Shown piece by piece: positions 21,431 through 30,306 of a stretch of 60,197 nucleotides of DNA (positions within the stretch are counted from its first letter, which is position 1; every line of letters begins with the position of its first letter). The stretch is from the NCBI RefSeq assembly GCF_010550675.1, contig NZ_JAAGOA010000017.1, forward strand, positions 111,973-172,169, in the 5' to 3' direction. The notes below the pieces were generated by a model. That model was not told where the DNA came from. It did no database searches and was given only the letters and a program-made list of their open reading frames with translations. Origin of the DNA: Phytoactinopolyspora halotolerans. Lineage in GTDB: Bacteria > Actinomycetota > Actinomycetes > Jiangellales > Jiangellaceae. Both the position numbers and the translations under genes were made by a program.

Positions 21431-22947
21431 TGCCGGCGACCGCTGCCGCGCTGCCGAGTTTCTCCGAGGCCATCGCCCGGTTCGACCCGGTGATGGGCAT
21501 GGAGGTGCATGTCGAGCTCGGCACCATCACGAAGATGTTCTGCGGTTGCTCGACCGAGTTCGGTGCCGATCCGAACACCCAGGTCTGCCCGACGTGTCTC
21601 GGCCTGCCCGGCTCGTTGCCGGTCGTCAACGAGACAGCGGTCGAGTCGGCGATCCGCATCGGCCTGGCGCTGAACTGCCAGATCGCTGAGCACTGCAGGT
21701 TCGCCCGGAAGAACTACTTCTATCCGGACATGCCGAAGAACTTCCAGATCTCCCAGTACGACGAGCCGATCGCGTACGACGGGTGGACCGAGGTGACCGT
21801 CGACACCGACCAGGGTGCCCGGACCGTGCGCATCGGCATCGAGCGCGCGCATATGGAGGAGGACACCGGGAAGTCGTTGCATGTCGGCGGCGCCACCGGT
21901 CGTATCCACGGTGCCAGCCATTCGCTGCTGGACTACAACCGTGCCGGTATCCCGCTGATCGAGATCGTCACGAAGCCGATCGAGGTCGATGCTGAGCTGG
22001 CCCCGGCCGTCGCCCGCGCCTACGTGTCCAGCCTGCGTGATCTGATCCGCGCGCTGGGCGTCTCGGACGCCCGCATGGAGCTCGGCCAGATGCGGTGTGA
22101 CGCCAACGTGTCCCTGAAGCCGAAGGGCACCGCCGCCTTCGGCACCCGTACGGAGACGAAGAACGTCAACTCGCTGCGTTCGGTGGAGCGCGCCGTCACC
22201 TATGAGATCCGTCGCCAGGCCGCGGTCCTGGACACGGGGGAGACGATCGTCCAGGAGACGCGGCACTGGCACGAGGACACCGGGGAGACCACGGCCGGCC
22301 GGGTCAAGGAGGAAGCGGAGGACTACCGCTACTTCCCGGAACCGGACCTGGTCCCCGTCGCTCCCGCCCGGGAGTGGGTGGACCAGCTGCGGACCACACT
22401 GCCGGAGCCGCCCGCCGAGCGTCGTGCCCGCCTGCAGAAGGAGTGGGACTTCACCGACCTGGAGATGCGCGACGTCGTCAACGCCGGGGCGATGGACCTG
22501 GTCGAGCAGACCATCGAGGCCGGCGCCGACGCCGCCGGGGCGAAGAAGTGGTGGCTCGGCGAGATCTCCCGCACCGCGAACGACCGCGGCGTCGCACTGG
22601 ACGCTGCCGGCATCACGCCCGCGGACGTCGCGCGGGTCGAGACCCTCGTCAAGGAGGGCACGCTCAACGATAAGCTGGCCCGGCAGGTCGTCGAGGGTGT
22701 GCTGGCCGGTGAGGGTTCGCCGGACCAGGTGGTCGAGGCGCGCGGCCTCGCCGTCGTCTCCGATGAGTCGGCGCTCGGCGCCGCCGTCGACGAGGCGATC
22801 GCCGCGCAGCCGGACGTGGCCGAGAAGATCCGCGGCGGCAACATGGGTGCGGTCGGTGCGCTGATCGGCGCCGTCATGAAATCCACCCGCGGCCAGGCCG
22901 ATGCCAAACGCGTCCGCGAACTCATTATCGAGCGCCTCACCCCGTAA
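21430..22947 (+). CDS. gatB: Asp/Glu-tRNA amidotransferase subunit B
   Basis: The kinase/tRNA-binding subunit of GatCAB. 505 residues with [15 protein letters not shown] at the start, the zinc Cys cluster (KMFCGC and [11 protein letters not shown]), the motif [19 protein letters not shown] (read in two parts), and the C-terminal YqeY-like tail. The last codons lead to TAA at 22945. A large TGATCAT hairpin begins 12 nt later, shared with the convergent solute-binding gene. Confidence 0.96.
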   Translation: MPATAAALPSFSEAIARFDPVMGMEVHVELGTITKMFCGCSTEFGADPNTQVCPTCLGLPGSLPVVNETAVESAIRIGLALNCQIAEHCRFARKNYFYPDMPKNFQISQYDEPIAYDGWTEVTVDTDQGARTVRIGIERAHMEEDTGKSLHVGGATGRIHGASHSLLDYNRAGIPLIEIVTKPIEVDAELAPAVARAYVSSLRDLIRALGVSDARMELGQMRCDANVSLKPKGTAAFGTRTETKNVNSLRSVERAVTYEIRRQAAVLDTGETIVQETRHWHEDTGETTAGRVKEEAEDYRYFPEPDLVPVAPAREWVDQLRTTLPEPPAERRARLQKEWDFTDLEMRDVVNAGAMDLVEQTIEAGADAAGAKKWWLGEISRTANDRGVALDAAGITPADVARVETLVKEGTLNDKLARQVVEGVLAGEGSPDQVVEARGLAVVSDESALGAAVDEAIAAQPDVAEKIRGGNMGAVGALIGAVMKSTRGQADAKRVRELIIERLTP

Positions 22948-22958
22948 CCCCCCAACGG

Positions 22959-23054
22959 CCCTAAATGATCATGTGAAGTAGGTTTTCTCGCGCCCTACCA
23001 TGTCTGCAGACCTGTTGAGGCACGAGAAACCCTGCTTCACATGATCATTTAGGG
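22959..23054. terminator. TGATCAT hairpin 3 between convergent genes
   Basis: Two 32-nt arms, 22959-22990 and 23023-23054, pair with two mismatches around a 32-nt loop. The outer part reads CCCTAAATGATCATGTGAAG. It lies between the gatB stop and the stop of the convergent binding-protein gene, as expected for a bidirectional terminator, though it is longer than most and lacks a clear U-tract. Confidence 0.75.
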
Positions 23055-23095
23055 GCTTCGGTGCTATGGCCGGGTGGTGAGCTGGTGCCTGCCGA

Positions 23096-24463
23096 TCAGG
23101 GAGCTGCATCTTCGTTGGCTTGGACGAATCCGTCGGCGTCCATGTCGCCGAGGAAGACGCTCCTGATCGCCTCCAGCATCGGCCGGGCCTGGGGCTGCTC
23201 GATGGCCTGGTCCCAGGAGAGCTGGAAGCTCGGTGCGTTCGCGGCCATGTTGTAGACGAACGTGAAGTACGCCTCGTGCTCGTGGCCCTCGATCAGCGGC
23301 TCGATGTCTGCCACGGCCGGGATGTCCCCGATATCGAGCAGATCCTGCACGTACTCGTCCGAGCCCATTTCCTGCCGCAGGTAGTTGATCGCCACCTCTT
23401 TGAGCGGGGAACGGGCGTGAACGGAGAAGTAGTTGGTGGGATTGCCGGCGACGTTGTCCGGGTTGCCCGCACCCCCGTCGATCACCGGGAACGGTCCCCA
23501 GGCGAGGCGGTCGTGGACGAACTCGCGGTCGGCGTTGAGGAACTTGGTGTACTCCCAGCTGCCGGAGAGCATCATCGCCGCCTGGCCGGTCTCCAGCAGT
23601 GGTCCGGAGTCGTCGTAGGCGACAGAGGTGAACGCGTGACCGAACGCGCCGCGATCGACGAGGTCCCGAATCGACTGCACCATCTCGGTGATGACGGGGT
23701 GCCGCCAGCCCTCGCCGGTTCCCTCCGCGATGTCGAGGAAGACCTGCTCGCCACCGAGCCGGTCGGTGATGTACTCGACCCACATCAGCAGCGTCCACGC
23801 ATCCGCACCGCCGACGGCGACAGGTGTGACACCGGCGTCGACGAAGGTATCCACGGCATCCAGGAGTTCTTGCCAGGTGGCCGGGATGTCGACGCCGACC
23901 TCGTTGAAGACGGCCGTGTTGTAGAACATCAACTTCGGCTGCATGGTCCGCATCGGGATGCCGTAGTACCGACCGTCGATCTGGCCGGCTTCCAGTACCG
24001 ACGGCAGGAAGGTGTCGCGGAAGTCAGGGTCCTCGTCGAAGTACGGCGTCAGGTCCTCGACCAGGCCGGCACGCACGTACGGACGGATGCTTCCGCCTCC
24101 CCAGTTGAAGAAGATGTCCGGCCGCTCTTCGGTATCGATGCTGGACTCCAGCAAGTCCCGGTAGGCGTCGTTCGGCTCGTCGGTGAGCCTGGCCGTGACG
24201 TTCGATTCGGGCGTGTAGAAGAAGCGGTCAAGGGATTCCTGGCTGACCGGGTGAAGCGCGTCCTCGTCGAGGACCCACACGTCGATGCTCCCGCTGGCGT
24301 CGGCCGGGTCACCGGCGGAGTCCAGGTAGGCGGCGTCGCCGTCGTCGGAGTCGCCGTCGGTGCCGCACGCCGATGTCGTGAGCGCCAGGCCGCCTACACC
24401 GAGCGCCGTGAGGAACGTACGGCGACCGATGCTCGTGCCTGAACCGTGCGTCGATGGTGTCAT
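23096..24463 (-). CDS. Extracellular sugar-binding lipoprotein (family 1 solute-binding protein)
   Basis: 455 residues from ATG 24463 with AGGGAG upstream. The N-terminus has a twin-Arg motif (IGRRTFLTAL) and a lipobox (LTTSAC), so it is probably a Tat-exported lipoprotein. The mature part has typical carbohydrate-binding features: FFNWGGGSIRPYV, YGIPMRTMQPKLMFYN, ATWQELLDAVDTF and MLSGSWEYTKF. No permease gene is next to it, so it either serves a remote importer or is a sensor. A LacI gene lies upstream on the same strand and probably controls it. Confidence 0.88.
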   Translation of the reverse strand: MTPSTHGSGTSIGRRTFLTALGVGGLALTTSACGTDGDSDDGDAAYLDSAGDPADASGSIDVWVLDEDALHPVSQESLDRFFYTPESNVTARLTDEPNDAYRDLLESSIDTEERPDIFFNWGGGSIRPYVRAGLVEDLTPYFDEDPDFRDTFLPSVLEAGQIDGRYYGIPMRTMQPKLMFYNTAVFNEVGVDIPATWQELLDAVDTFVDAGVTPVAVGGADAWTLLMWVEYITDRLGGEQVFLDIAEGTGEGWRHPVITEMVQSIRDLVDRGAFGHAFTSVAYDDSGPLLETGQAAMMLSGSWEYTKFLNADREFVHDRLAWGPFPVIDGGAGNPDNVAGNPTNYFSVHARSPLKEVAINYLRQEMGSDEYVQDLLDIGDIPAVADIEPLIEGHEHEAYFTFVYNMAANAPSFQLSWDQAIEQPQARPMLEAIRSVFLGDMDADGFVQANEDAAP

Positions 24464-24757
24464 TTTCGTTCTCCCTGGCGAAGGCGCAAGCACTTCTGGA
24501 CGACGAACCGCCCGTCAGCGCGGTCGGATTCGACAGCGCATTTGGAAGGCTCATCTGAGAACAAACCGGTAGTTTCCGGTACGTTAATGCGAGGCTTATG
24601 GCCCGGTCAACTCGGCGCCACTGCAACGGGCATGGCGAAGTCTTCGGTGATCAAACCGAAGAAGCGCTAAATGGATCGCGATTGCTTCCGGAAAAAGTTC
24701 CGACAATTCTCGGGCATGGGCGGTGGGTGCCGGAGGATCGGTAGGAGCGACGACACC
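24464..24757 (-). promoter_or_regulatory. Regulatory gap between LacI gene and sugar-binding gene
   Basis: 294 nt without a gene. It contains an 8-bp inverted repeat with a 6-nt loop (TCTTCGGT 24641-24648 and ACCGAAGA 24655-24662) and, nearer the binding-protein start, ACCGG...CCGGT around 24570. One could end the LacI transcript and the other could be the operator. No unambiguous -35/-10 pair was found. Confidence 0.4.
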
Positions 24758-25789
24758 TCAGTTCTGTCGGGGCGGCGCCGTGCTCTCTCGCGGGATCAGC
24801 GTGGTCGCGAGCTCGAGACGTGGACTGTCCAAGGGTTCGCCGGCGGCCAGCCGCAATACCGTCCTGACCGCGACGGCGCCCATTTCAGCGAGCGGCTGCC
24901 GTACGGTCGTCAGCGGCGGCGACGCCCATCTGACCTCGGGTAGATCGTCGAAGCCGACGATGCTGACGTCGTCCGGCACCCGCAGCCCCGCCTGCCGGAC
25001 CGCCTCGTACGCACCGATCGCCATCTGATCGCTCGACGCCAGGATGGCGGTCGGACGTTCGGGGAGTCGCAGGAATGCCTGCGCCCCGGCGAATCCGGAC
25101 GCATGGTAGAAGTCGCCCTCCCACAGGAGCTCGTCGTCGATCGTCAGACCGGTCGACTCCAGCCCTGCCCGATATCCGTCGAGCCGGGCGCGGCTGCACA
25201 TCATCGCACGCGGACCGGAGACGATACCGATGCGGCGGTGGCCGAGCCCGAGAAGGTGCTCCATGGCGGAGAGCCCGCCCGCCCAGTTCGTCGCACCGAT
25301 CGCCGGCACGTCGAAGCTGAGGCCGCCTGCCGGGTCGACGACGACGAGAGGGACGTTGAGCCGACGTAGCTCCTCCTGCGCGGACGAATCGAGGGTGGAG
25401 TTCACCAGAATGACGCCGTCGGAGGCGCGAGTGCGTAGGTTCTGCTGCCATTGACGGATGGGCTCGGACTTGCGGTGGATCGCGGATACCACGGTGCCGA
25501 CACCGGCGGTGTGTGCCACCTCCTCGACACCTCGGATGATCTCCACCGACCATGGGCTGTCCAGGTCATTGAAGACGAGGTCGACGAGACGAGCCTTGTT
25601 ACGGCTGCGCGTGGCGCGTCGGCGGTAGTCATGCTGCCGGAGCAGTTCCTCGACCCGGCGGCGGGTACTCGGCGCTACATCGGACCGGCCGTTGACCACG
25701 CGGGAGACGGTGGGCACGGATACGCCCGCTTCCTTGGCTATGGCGCTGATAGTCACCTTGCGCTCGCCGTTGGCATCCATGACAGACAT
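24758..25789 (-). CDS. LacI-family transcriptional regulator 1
   Basis: 343 residues. The N-terminal helix-turn-helix is VTISAIAKEAGVSVPTVSRVV followed by NGRSDVAPSTRRRVEELL (split here), then a periplasmic-binding-type sugar-sensing domain with GLGHRRIGIVSGP, AILASSDQMAIGAY and DDVSIVGFDDLPEVRW. ATG 25789 was chosen, with ACGGGG upstream; ATG 25780 is possible. It probably represses the sugar-binding gene downstream on the same strand. Confidence 0.92.
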   Translation of the reverse strand: MSVMDANGERKVTISAIAKEAGVSVPTVSRVVNGRSDVAPSTRRRVEELLRQHDYRRRATRSRNKARLVDLVFNDLDSPWSVEIIRGVEEVAHTAGVGTVVSAIHRKSEPIRQWQQNLRTRASDGVILVNSTLDSSAQEELRRLNVPLVVVDPAGGLSFDVPAIGATNWAGGLSAMEHLLGLGHRRIGIVSGPRAMMCSRARLDGYRAGLESTGLTIDDELLWEGDFYHASGFAGAQAFLRLPERPTAILASSDQMAIGAYEAVRQAGLRVPDDVSIVGFDDLPEVRWASPPLTTVRQPLAEMGAVAVRTVLRLAAGEPLDSPRLELATTLIPRESTAPPRQN

Positions 25790-25872
25790 TATCGCCCCGT
25801 TCGAACTGAGTACGGCGCAGGCGCTGCTCGCTATCGCGTAGTGAATCCGATGACCGGCGTCCGGCCGGTCGA

Positions 25873-26118
25873 ATGATGGGCCGGGACCGAGGGGCGGTTC
25901 GCGCGGATGCTGACGCGGATGCTGATGCGGGTGCCGATGCGGACGCTGATGCCGACGCGGAGGCGGGTGTCGATGACGGCAGCCAGGAACCGGGCGACGA
26001 CATGCTCCCGGGCACTGGTGCAAGCCCAGCGCTGATCGTCGCGTTCGGGCTCGTGCTCGCCTTCGCTGGGTGTGCTGCCGCCCGTGCGGCGGGACGTATG
26101 GCGCCGGTCCGGAAGTAG
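25873..26118 (+). CDS. Small LPXTG-like protein with Asp-Ala repeats
   Basis: 81 residues: a D-A dipeptide run at about 11-30, then LPGTG at 46-50, a hydrophobic stretch (ALIVAFGLVLAFAGCAAA) and a basic tail. This is the layout of a sortase cell-wall sorting signal. There is no signal peptide, and the part before LPGTG is too short for a typical surface protein. It may be the 3' remnant of a larger gene, or a chance ORF with striking features. No sortase is nearby. Confidence 0.45.
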   Translation: MMGRDRGAVRADADADADAGADADADADAEAGVDDGSQEPGDDMLPGTGASPALIVAFGLVLAFAGCAAARAAGRMAPVRK

Positions 26119-26247
26119 TCGGACCTCAATGCTCATCCAGGGCCCATCGTCTGGAGACTCGGCTGTGATGCGTTCCCCTAGGCGCGCCACATCATGACCG
26201 GGCCCAGGTGATGGGCCCTGTAGCGTCCGGCGTATCGGTGGCGCAGC

Positions 26248-27018
26248 ATGGTGGCCGCGGTACGCGCAGGTGGCACAGGTAACGTCTGCGGAGTGTTTGG
26301 GCTAGACGATCACCGGCTGGACGAGACGCTCGCATCCATGGAGGCGTCTCACGTCCTCGTCGTCGCCGTCCTCGCCGTGGGCCTGGCTATACACCGTCGG
26401 ACGTGGAACATCATCGGCTATCCGGTGACGATCGTGCATGAGATCGGACACGCGTTGGCCGCCGTCGTAGCCGGCTACCGGCTGCACGGCATCACCGTGA
26501 ACAGCGATATGTCCGGCGCGACGAACTTCGCCGGCAGAGGCACGTTCCGCGTGCTGTGGACTCTGTGGTGGGGGTATCCGGCGCCGGCGGCGCTCGGTGC
26601 GGCACTGATGTGGGCGGTGACCGAGGGATGGTCGCGGGTCGCGCTCTGGGCCCTGGTCGGTGGGCTGGCGCTGACCTTCCTGTTCTCCCGCAGTTGGCAC
26701 ACCGTCGGGGTGGTGCTGGCCACCGGTGCGCTGCTCGGACTGGTCGCGTGGTTCGGCGAGCCGTGGATGTTGAACGTCGTGGTGTTCGCGCTCGGCTGGT
26801 TGATGCTCGTCGGTTCCCTGCGCGCCTGGTGGGCGGTGACACGCAGCCATGTCACACGTCGCGGCGTCACCCGCTCGGATGCGTACCTGATGAACCGGCG
26901 GCTGCGGATGCTGCCGGGCGGATTCTGGCTGTTCACTTTCCTGGTGGTGATCGGAGCCGCAGCCTTCTACGGCGTGACGAACCTTCTGGAGGTACTCGAC
27001 GTGGCCATGCCCGGCTAG
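26248..27018 (+). CDS. M50-like membrane metalloprotease
   Basis: 256 residues with about six hydrophobic segments and the zinc-protease motif HEIGH (His64, Glu65, His68) in IVHEIGHALAAVVAGYRLHG. This matches actinobacterial M50-type intramembrane peptidase-like proteins. The start is uncertain: ATG 26248, GTG 26293 and ATG 26338 are all in frame, none with a strong ribosome site. It converges with the next gene, overlapping 4 nt. The substrate is unknown. Confidence 0.8.
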   Translation: MVAAVRAGGTGNVCGVFGLDDHRLDETLASMEASHVLVVAVLAVGLAIHRRTWNIIGYPVTIVHEIGHALAAVVAGYRLHGITVNSDMSGATNFAGRGTFRVLWTLWWGYPAPAALGAALMWAVTEGWSRVALWALVGGLALTFLFSRSWHTVGVVLATGALLGLVAWFGEPWMLNVVVFALGWLMLVGSLRAWWAVTRSHVTRRGVTRSDAYLMNRRLRMLPGGFWLFTFLVVIGAAAFYGVTNLLEVLDVAMPG

Positions 27019-27458
27019 CGGTCGGCACATTCCGCCAGAACGCCCTCGATCGCCTCGTTCCATCCGTCCACGTCTATGCGGCCGACCGCCCGGACGGCGC
27101 CGCGGCCATGTTCGGACAGGCTCTCGTAAGCCGAATCCTCGACCGCCGCCGCACTCAGCAGGTAGCCCATCGCCGGTCCTTCCCAGAACCATGGATCGTC
27201 TTCGAGCCCACCGAGGCTGTCGTCCGATAGCGGTGCGCCGTCGTATTGATCGGCGATCGCGCACGCATGATCGACATGGGAGGCCGCCGTCGCGTCCGAG
27301 GTTGCGGGGCTATCGAAGATCAGGTAACCCGCGACGAGACCACCAGCGACGGCCGCCAGCGCAACCGCGGCGACGACGATCGGCGAAGTCCCGCGCTGCG
27401 CACCGGCGTCAGACCCGGCGGCCGGCCCATTCGTGGGTGTCGATTCTCCATGAGTCAT
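27015..27458 (-). CDS. Single-span membrane protein, unknown function
   Basis: 147 residues: an N-terminal Gly/Thr/Pro-rich cytoplasmic part, a span at about 26-50 (IVVAAVALAAVAGGLVAGYLIF) and an acidic extracytoplasmic part with one Cys (DHACAIADQYDG). No family recognised. Similar small proteins are common in actinobacteria. ATG 27458 starts just after hairpin 4, in reverse order. Confidence 0.6.
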   Translation of the reverse strand: MTHGESTPTNGPAAGSDAGAQRGTSPIVVAAVALAAVAGGLVAGYLIFDSPATSDATAASHVDHACAIADQYDGAPLSDDSLGGLEDDPWFWEGPAMGYLLSAAAVEDSAYESLSEHGRGAVRAVGRIDVDGWNEAIEGVLAECADR

Positions 27459-27474
27459 CCGGACCACCTTAAAC

Positions 27475-27536
27475 CCCCGCATGATCATGAACAGTAGCCG
27501 TTCATATGGCACGGCTAGTGTTCATGATCATCGGGG
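27475..27536. terminator. TGATCAT hairpin 4, overlapping the yetA-like stop
   Basis: Arms 27475-27501 and 27511-27536 pair with one mismatch and one unpaired base around a 9-nt loop. The outer sequence is CCCCGCATGATCATGAACA. The last five codons of the YetA-like gene (DDHEH) and its TAG (27515-27517) are inside the right arm. Confidence 0.75.
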
Positions 27537-30301
27537 AGGAGGGCTAGGAGTTGGATGGCGGCGAGGCCGTACTGGGCGGCGTCGTTGGTCGAGACGAAGG
27601 GCGCCTCATCCACGGGCGCCAGAACCGACGGTCCATCGATCCGGTCGAGGGTCCAGGTGTGCCTGCGCTGCAGCGCGTTGGTGTTGATCTGATCGCCGAC
27701 GTCGTGCCGGAACGCCTTCCACGCGCGGCGCGCCAGATCGTCGTCGCCGGTGGCGGCGGCCGCATACGCGGTGAGCCGGCTGTGTGCCTGTATCAACGAG
27801 ATTCCGCGCAGCGGGGCTCCTAGCCGGGCCGCCTGCTCCTCCGGCGTCGCCAGGTACAACCGGCAATAGTCGAGCCACGCCCGCTCGAACCCGGGGGCCT
27901 CCAGCTCCGTTCCCTTGGTCAGGGCTATCAGTTCGGCGCACATCTCCGCCAGCCCGAACACGGCGGACAGATGCGAGACCGCGATCCGATCGCGGCTGAC
28001 GTCGAACCGTCCGGTGCTCAGGTCGAGCAGCGCCTCGCCGGTGAGGAAGCCCTGCGGTAATCCCCCGATACCGGTCATGCTGCGCAGGAGTTTGTCCCGG
28101 GCTGTCACGCCGATGGGATCGTCCCCGTACCGTTCCCACCGGGTCAGCCAGGCCGCCGCGAGCGCGCCCCAGTCCGTGCCCAATCCGATGGCCAGCGCCG
28201 AGGGATCCGGTGTGTAGGTGTCCGGGCGCACCTTGCGGGTCGCGTCGACACCCAGCAGGGCGCGTTCGGCATCCGCCAGTTCGTCCAGCAGGTCGCCGGT
28301 GCGCTCGTCCGCGGTGAGGTAGTAGTAGAAGCGCCGGTAGCCGGCATTGGAGATCCGCAGCTGCTTGGCGCTGCATCCCCAGTGCTGTACGTTGTGTCGT
28401 GAACCGAGGCCCGCCCAGCGGCCCGCGTGATACACGTCGACCTCACCGGTGTGCCGGGTCATCGCCTCGGCGAACCGGAACACGTCGGCCCGGCCGGTCC
28501 GGAGGAACTGATACCACAGCCACAGGTCCGGCGAGAGCTCCGAATTGTCCCAGGCGTAGCCGCCGACGTCGTAGCGCCACTGGTGCCGGTCGGCGTCGTA
28601 GGTATGCATGACGTCGCCGTAATCCCAGAAGCCGTACCAGCGACGTTGTTGACGCTGGCGGAGGTAGAAGTCGAACAGGAAGTCCAGCCGGTCCTCGATC
28701 TCGGCCCGTTCCGGCGCGCTGCGATCTGCCGGCGCCCAGTCACCGAAGACTCCAGCCGCGTGCAGCCGTGCCGGCTCGGCGACCAGCAGCGGCGGGTCGT
28801 TCACCGCGGCGGCATGGTCAGCGAGCTCGTCGTTGGAGGGCGTCCCGGCGACGGCGCGCAGCGTCAGCTCGTGCGTGCGGCCGATGCCATGCGGGTCGCC
28901 GAAACCCGGCTCGTAGTCCTCGTAGGTGATCTCCAGCCCTTCCAGCTGCTCCGCGAAGGTGTCCTGGCCCAGGCCATCGTGGTAGAAGCGCAGATCCATC
29001 GTCTCCGCCGACGGGGACCACATCCAGATGGTGGCGGTGGCGCAGGCGGTGGCCGCACCGCGGACGTCCAGCCGTGTGGGGTGCATCTTCCAGAAGTCGC
29101 GGAGGCCGAAGCCCAGCCCGCCGCTGACGCCGCCGACGTACGCGTATCCGGCGGCGCGCGTGCCGGACGGGATCGTCACCCACGCCGAGCCGTCCGATGT
29201 GCGCTTGCGCAGGGTGAAACCGTCGGCGGACGCCTGGTCGAGTGTCCAGTCGTTCCACGCCGGGATGAGGTGGAGCCGCTTCGACACCGCGCCGTCCCAC
29301 TCTTCGACCGGACCGCACGGCCGGCCGGCCAGCTGCGCCGCGCGGAACCGTTGACCAGGATCTCGGCGCAGGCCGGTGATGCCGCGTACCGCTTCGGTGA
29401 GAAACCCGGGTCGGTGCGCGTCGTCCGCGGGTCCGGCGATCCGGATATGCCGGTCGTGTAGCTCGTCGGGCATCGGCACGTCCGCCCGCAGCGCCAGCCC
29501 GGCGAGGAAGTCGCGGTCCGCGTCGCCGTCCCAGATCACCGAGTGCACGATCCGCACGTCGTCGGCCCCGGCGTAGAAGTACAGCCGCACGGTGAACGGC
29601 AGCCACGGTCCGCGTCCGTCGCGGGTGTGATCGGCGCCGCCGTCGGCCGTGTGCCGCCCGTCGATGCGGACGACGGCTCGGACCGGCCCGGCCTGCTCGA
29701 CGACGGTGCGTTCGACGTGCCCGTGCAGGGTGGTCCGGCTGATGCCGTCGCCGTTGTCGGGTGTCGGCGACGGCTGCCAGAGGCTGGTCAGCCGCGCGTT
29801 CTCCATCACCACCCGGCCGCCTCGCCGGGCTGTGCGCACCAACACCGGACCGGTGCGTGGAAGCTCCCAATGCACCACGCCGGTATGCACGGTGATGGTG
29901 TCGTCCGTCTCGGCCACGGTGACCGGTGTATCAGGCGCGACGGTCTGCTCGCCGGGTATCAATGAGACGGTGGCCGATGCGTCGGCCAGCGCGGCGACCG
30001 ATGCGTCGGCCAGCGCGGCGACCGATGCGTCGGCCAGCGCCGGGACCGCATGCGCGGACCATTTCACCGAACCGTCCGGCCAGGTGGCCGTGGTCCAGCT
30101 CTGCACCGGAAGGTCGCGGCCCTCGTGGCGTAGCGCGTACGACGCGCCCGCGGGCACCTTGCCCCGTGGCCACGGCACACCCCACGTGGTTCCGGTCGGC
30201 CGTGGACCGGTGAGCCAGCGCAGAGTCGTCGGAGATTCGGGGAAGCGAGCATGCGTTGTGGTCGCTATCGTGACCGCGATGTCATTCGTTTCTCTCGCCA
30301 T
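27515..30301 (-). CDS. YetA/PcRGLX-like exo-rhamnogalacturonan lyase (PL26 type)
   Basis: 928 residues, no signal peptide, start ATG 30301 right after the LplC-like gene. The sequence resembles the three-domain PcRGLX/YetA family: early WPDGSVKWSAHA, a beta-rich middle (VRLYFYAGADDVRIVHSVIW, split), then a helical toroid with WYGFWDYGDVMHTYD, WDNSELSPDLWLWYQFLRTG and RRFYYYLTADERTGDLL read in parts. PL26 enzymes cleave rhamnogalacturonan I oligomers from the end; a cytoplasmic location fits degradation after import. In Bacillus subtilis yetA lies with lplABC, the same arrangement as here. The C-terminal five residues come from a hairpin arm. Confidence 0.85.
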   Translation of the reverse strand: MARETNDIAVTIATTTHARFPESPTTLRWLTGPRPTGTTWGVPWPRGKVPAGASYALRHEGRDLPVQSWTTATWPDGSVKWSAHAVPALADASVAALADASVAALADASATVSLIPGEQTVAPDTPVTVAETDDTITVHTGVVHWELPRTGPVLVRTARRGGRVVMENARLTSLWQPSPTPDNGDGISRTTLHGHVERTVVEQAGPVRAVVRIDGRHTADGGADHTRDGRGPWLPFTVRLYFYAGADDVRIVHSVIWDGDADRDFLAGLALRADVPMPDELHDRHIRIAGPADDAHRPGFLTEAVRGITGLRRDPGQRFRAAQLAGRPCGPVEEWDGAVSKRLHLIPAWNDWTLDQASADGFTLRKRTSDGSAWVTIPSGTRAAGYAYVGGVSGGLGFGLRDFWKMHPTRLDVRGAATACATATIWMWSPSAETMDLRFYHDGLGQDTFAEQLEGLEITYEDYEPGFGDPHGIGRTHELTLRAVAGTPSNDELADHAAAVNDPPLLVAEPARLHAAGVFGDWAPADRSAPERAEIEDRLDFLFDFYLRQRQQRRWYGFWDYGDVMHTYDADRHQWRYDVGGYAWDNSELSPDLWLWYQFLRTGRADVFRFAEAMTRHTGEVDVYHAGRWAGLGSRHNVQHWGCSAKQLRISNAGYRRFYYYLTADERTGDLLDELADAERALLGVDATRKVRPDTYTPDPSALAIGLGTDWGALAAAWLTRWERYGDDPIGVTARDKLLRSMTGIGGLPQGFLTGEALLDLSTGRFDVSRDRIAVSHLSAVFGLAEMCAELIALTKGTELEAPGFERAWLDYCRLYLATPEEQAARLGAPLRGISLIQAHSRLTAYAAAATGDDDLARRAWKAFRHDVGDQINTNALQRRHTWTLDRIDGPSVLAPVDEAPFVSTNDAAQYGLAAIQLLALLPDDHEH
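29976..30047 (-). repeat. 24-bp tandem repeat inside the yetA-like gene
   Basis: Three near-identical 24-bp units start at 29976, 30000 and 30024 and encode repeats of ALADASVA. The period keeps the reading frame. The insert sits in a surface-type loop near the N-terminus, so copy number may vary between strains. Confidence 0.85.
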
Positions 30302-30306
30302 GGTGG

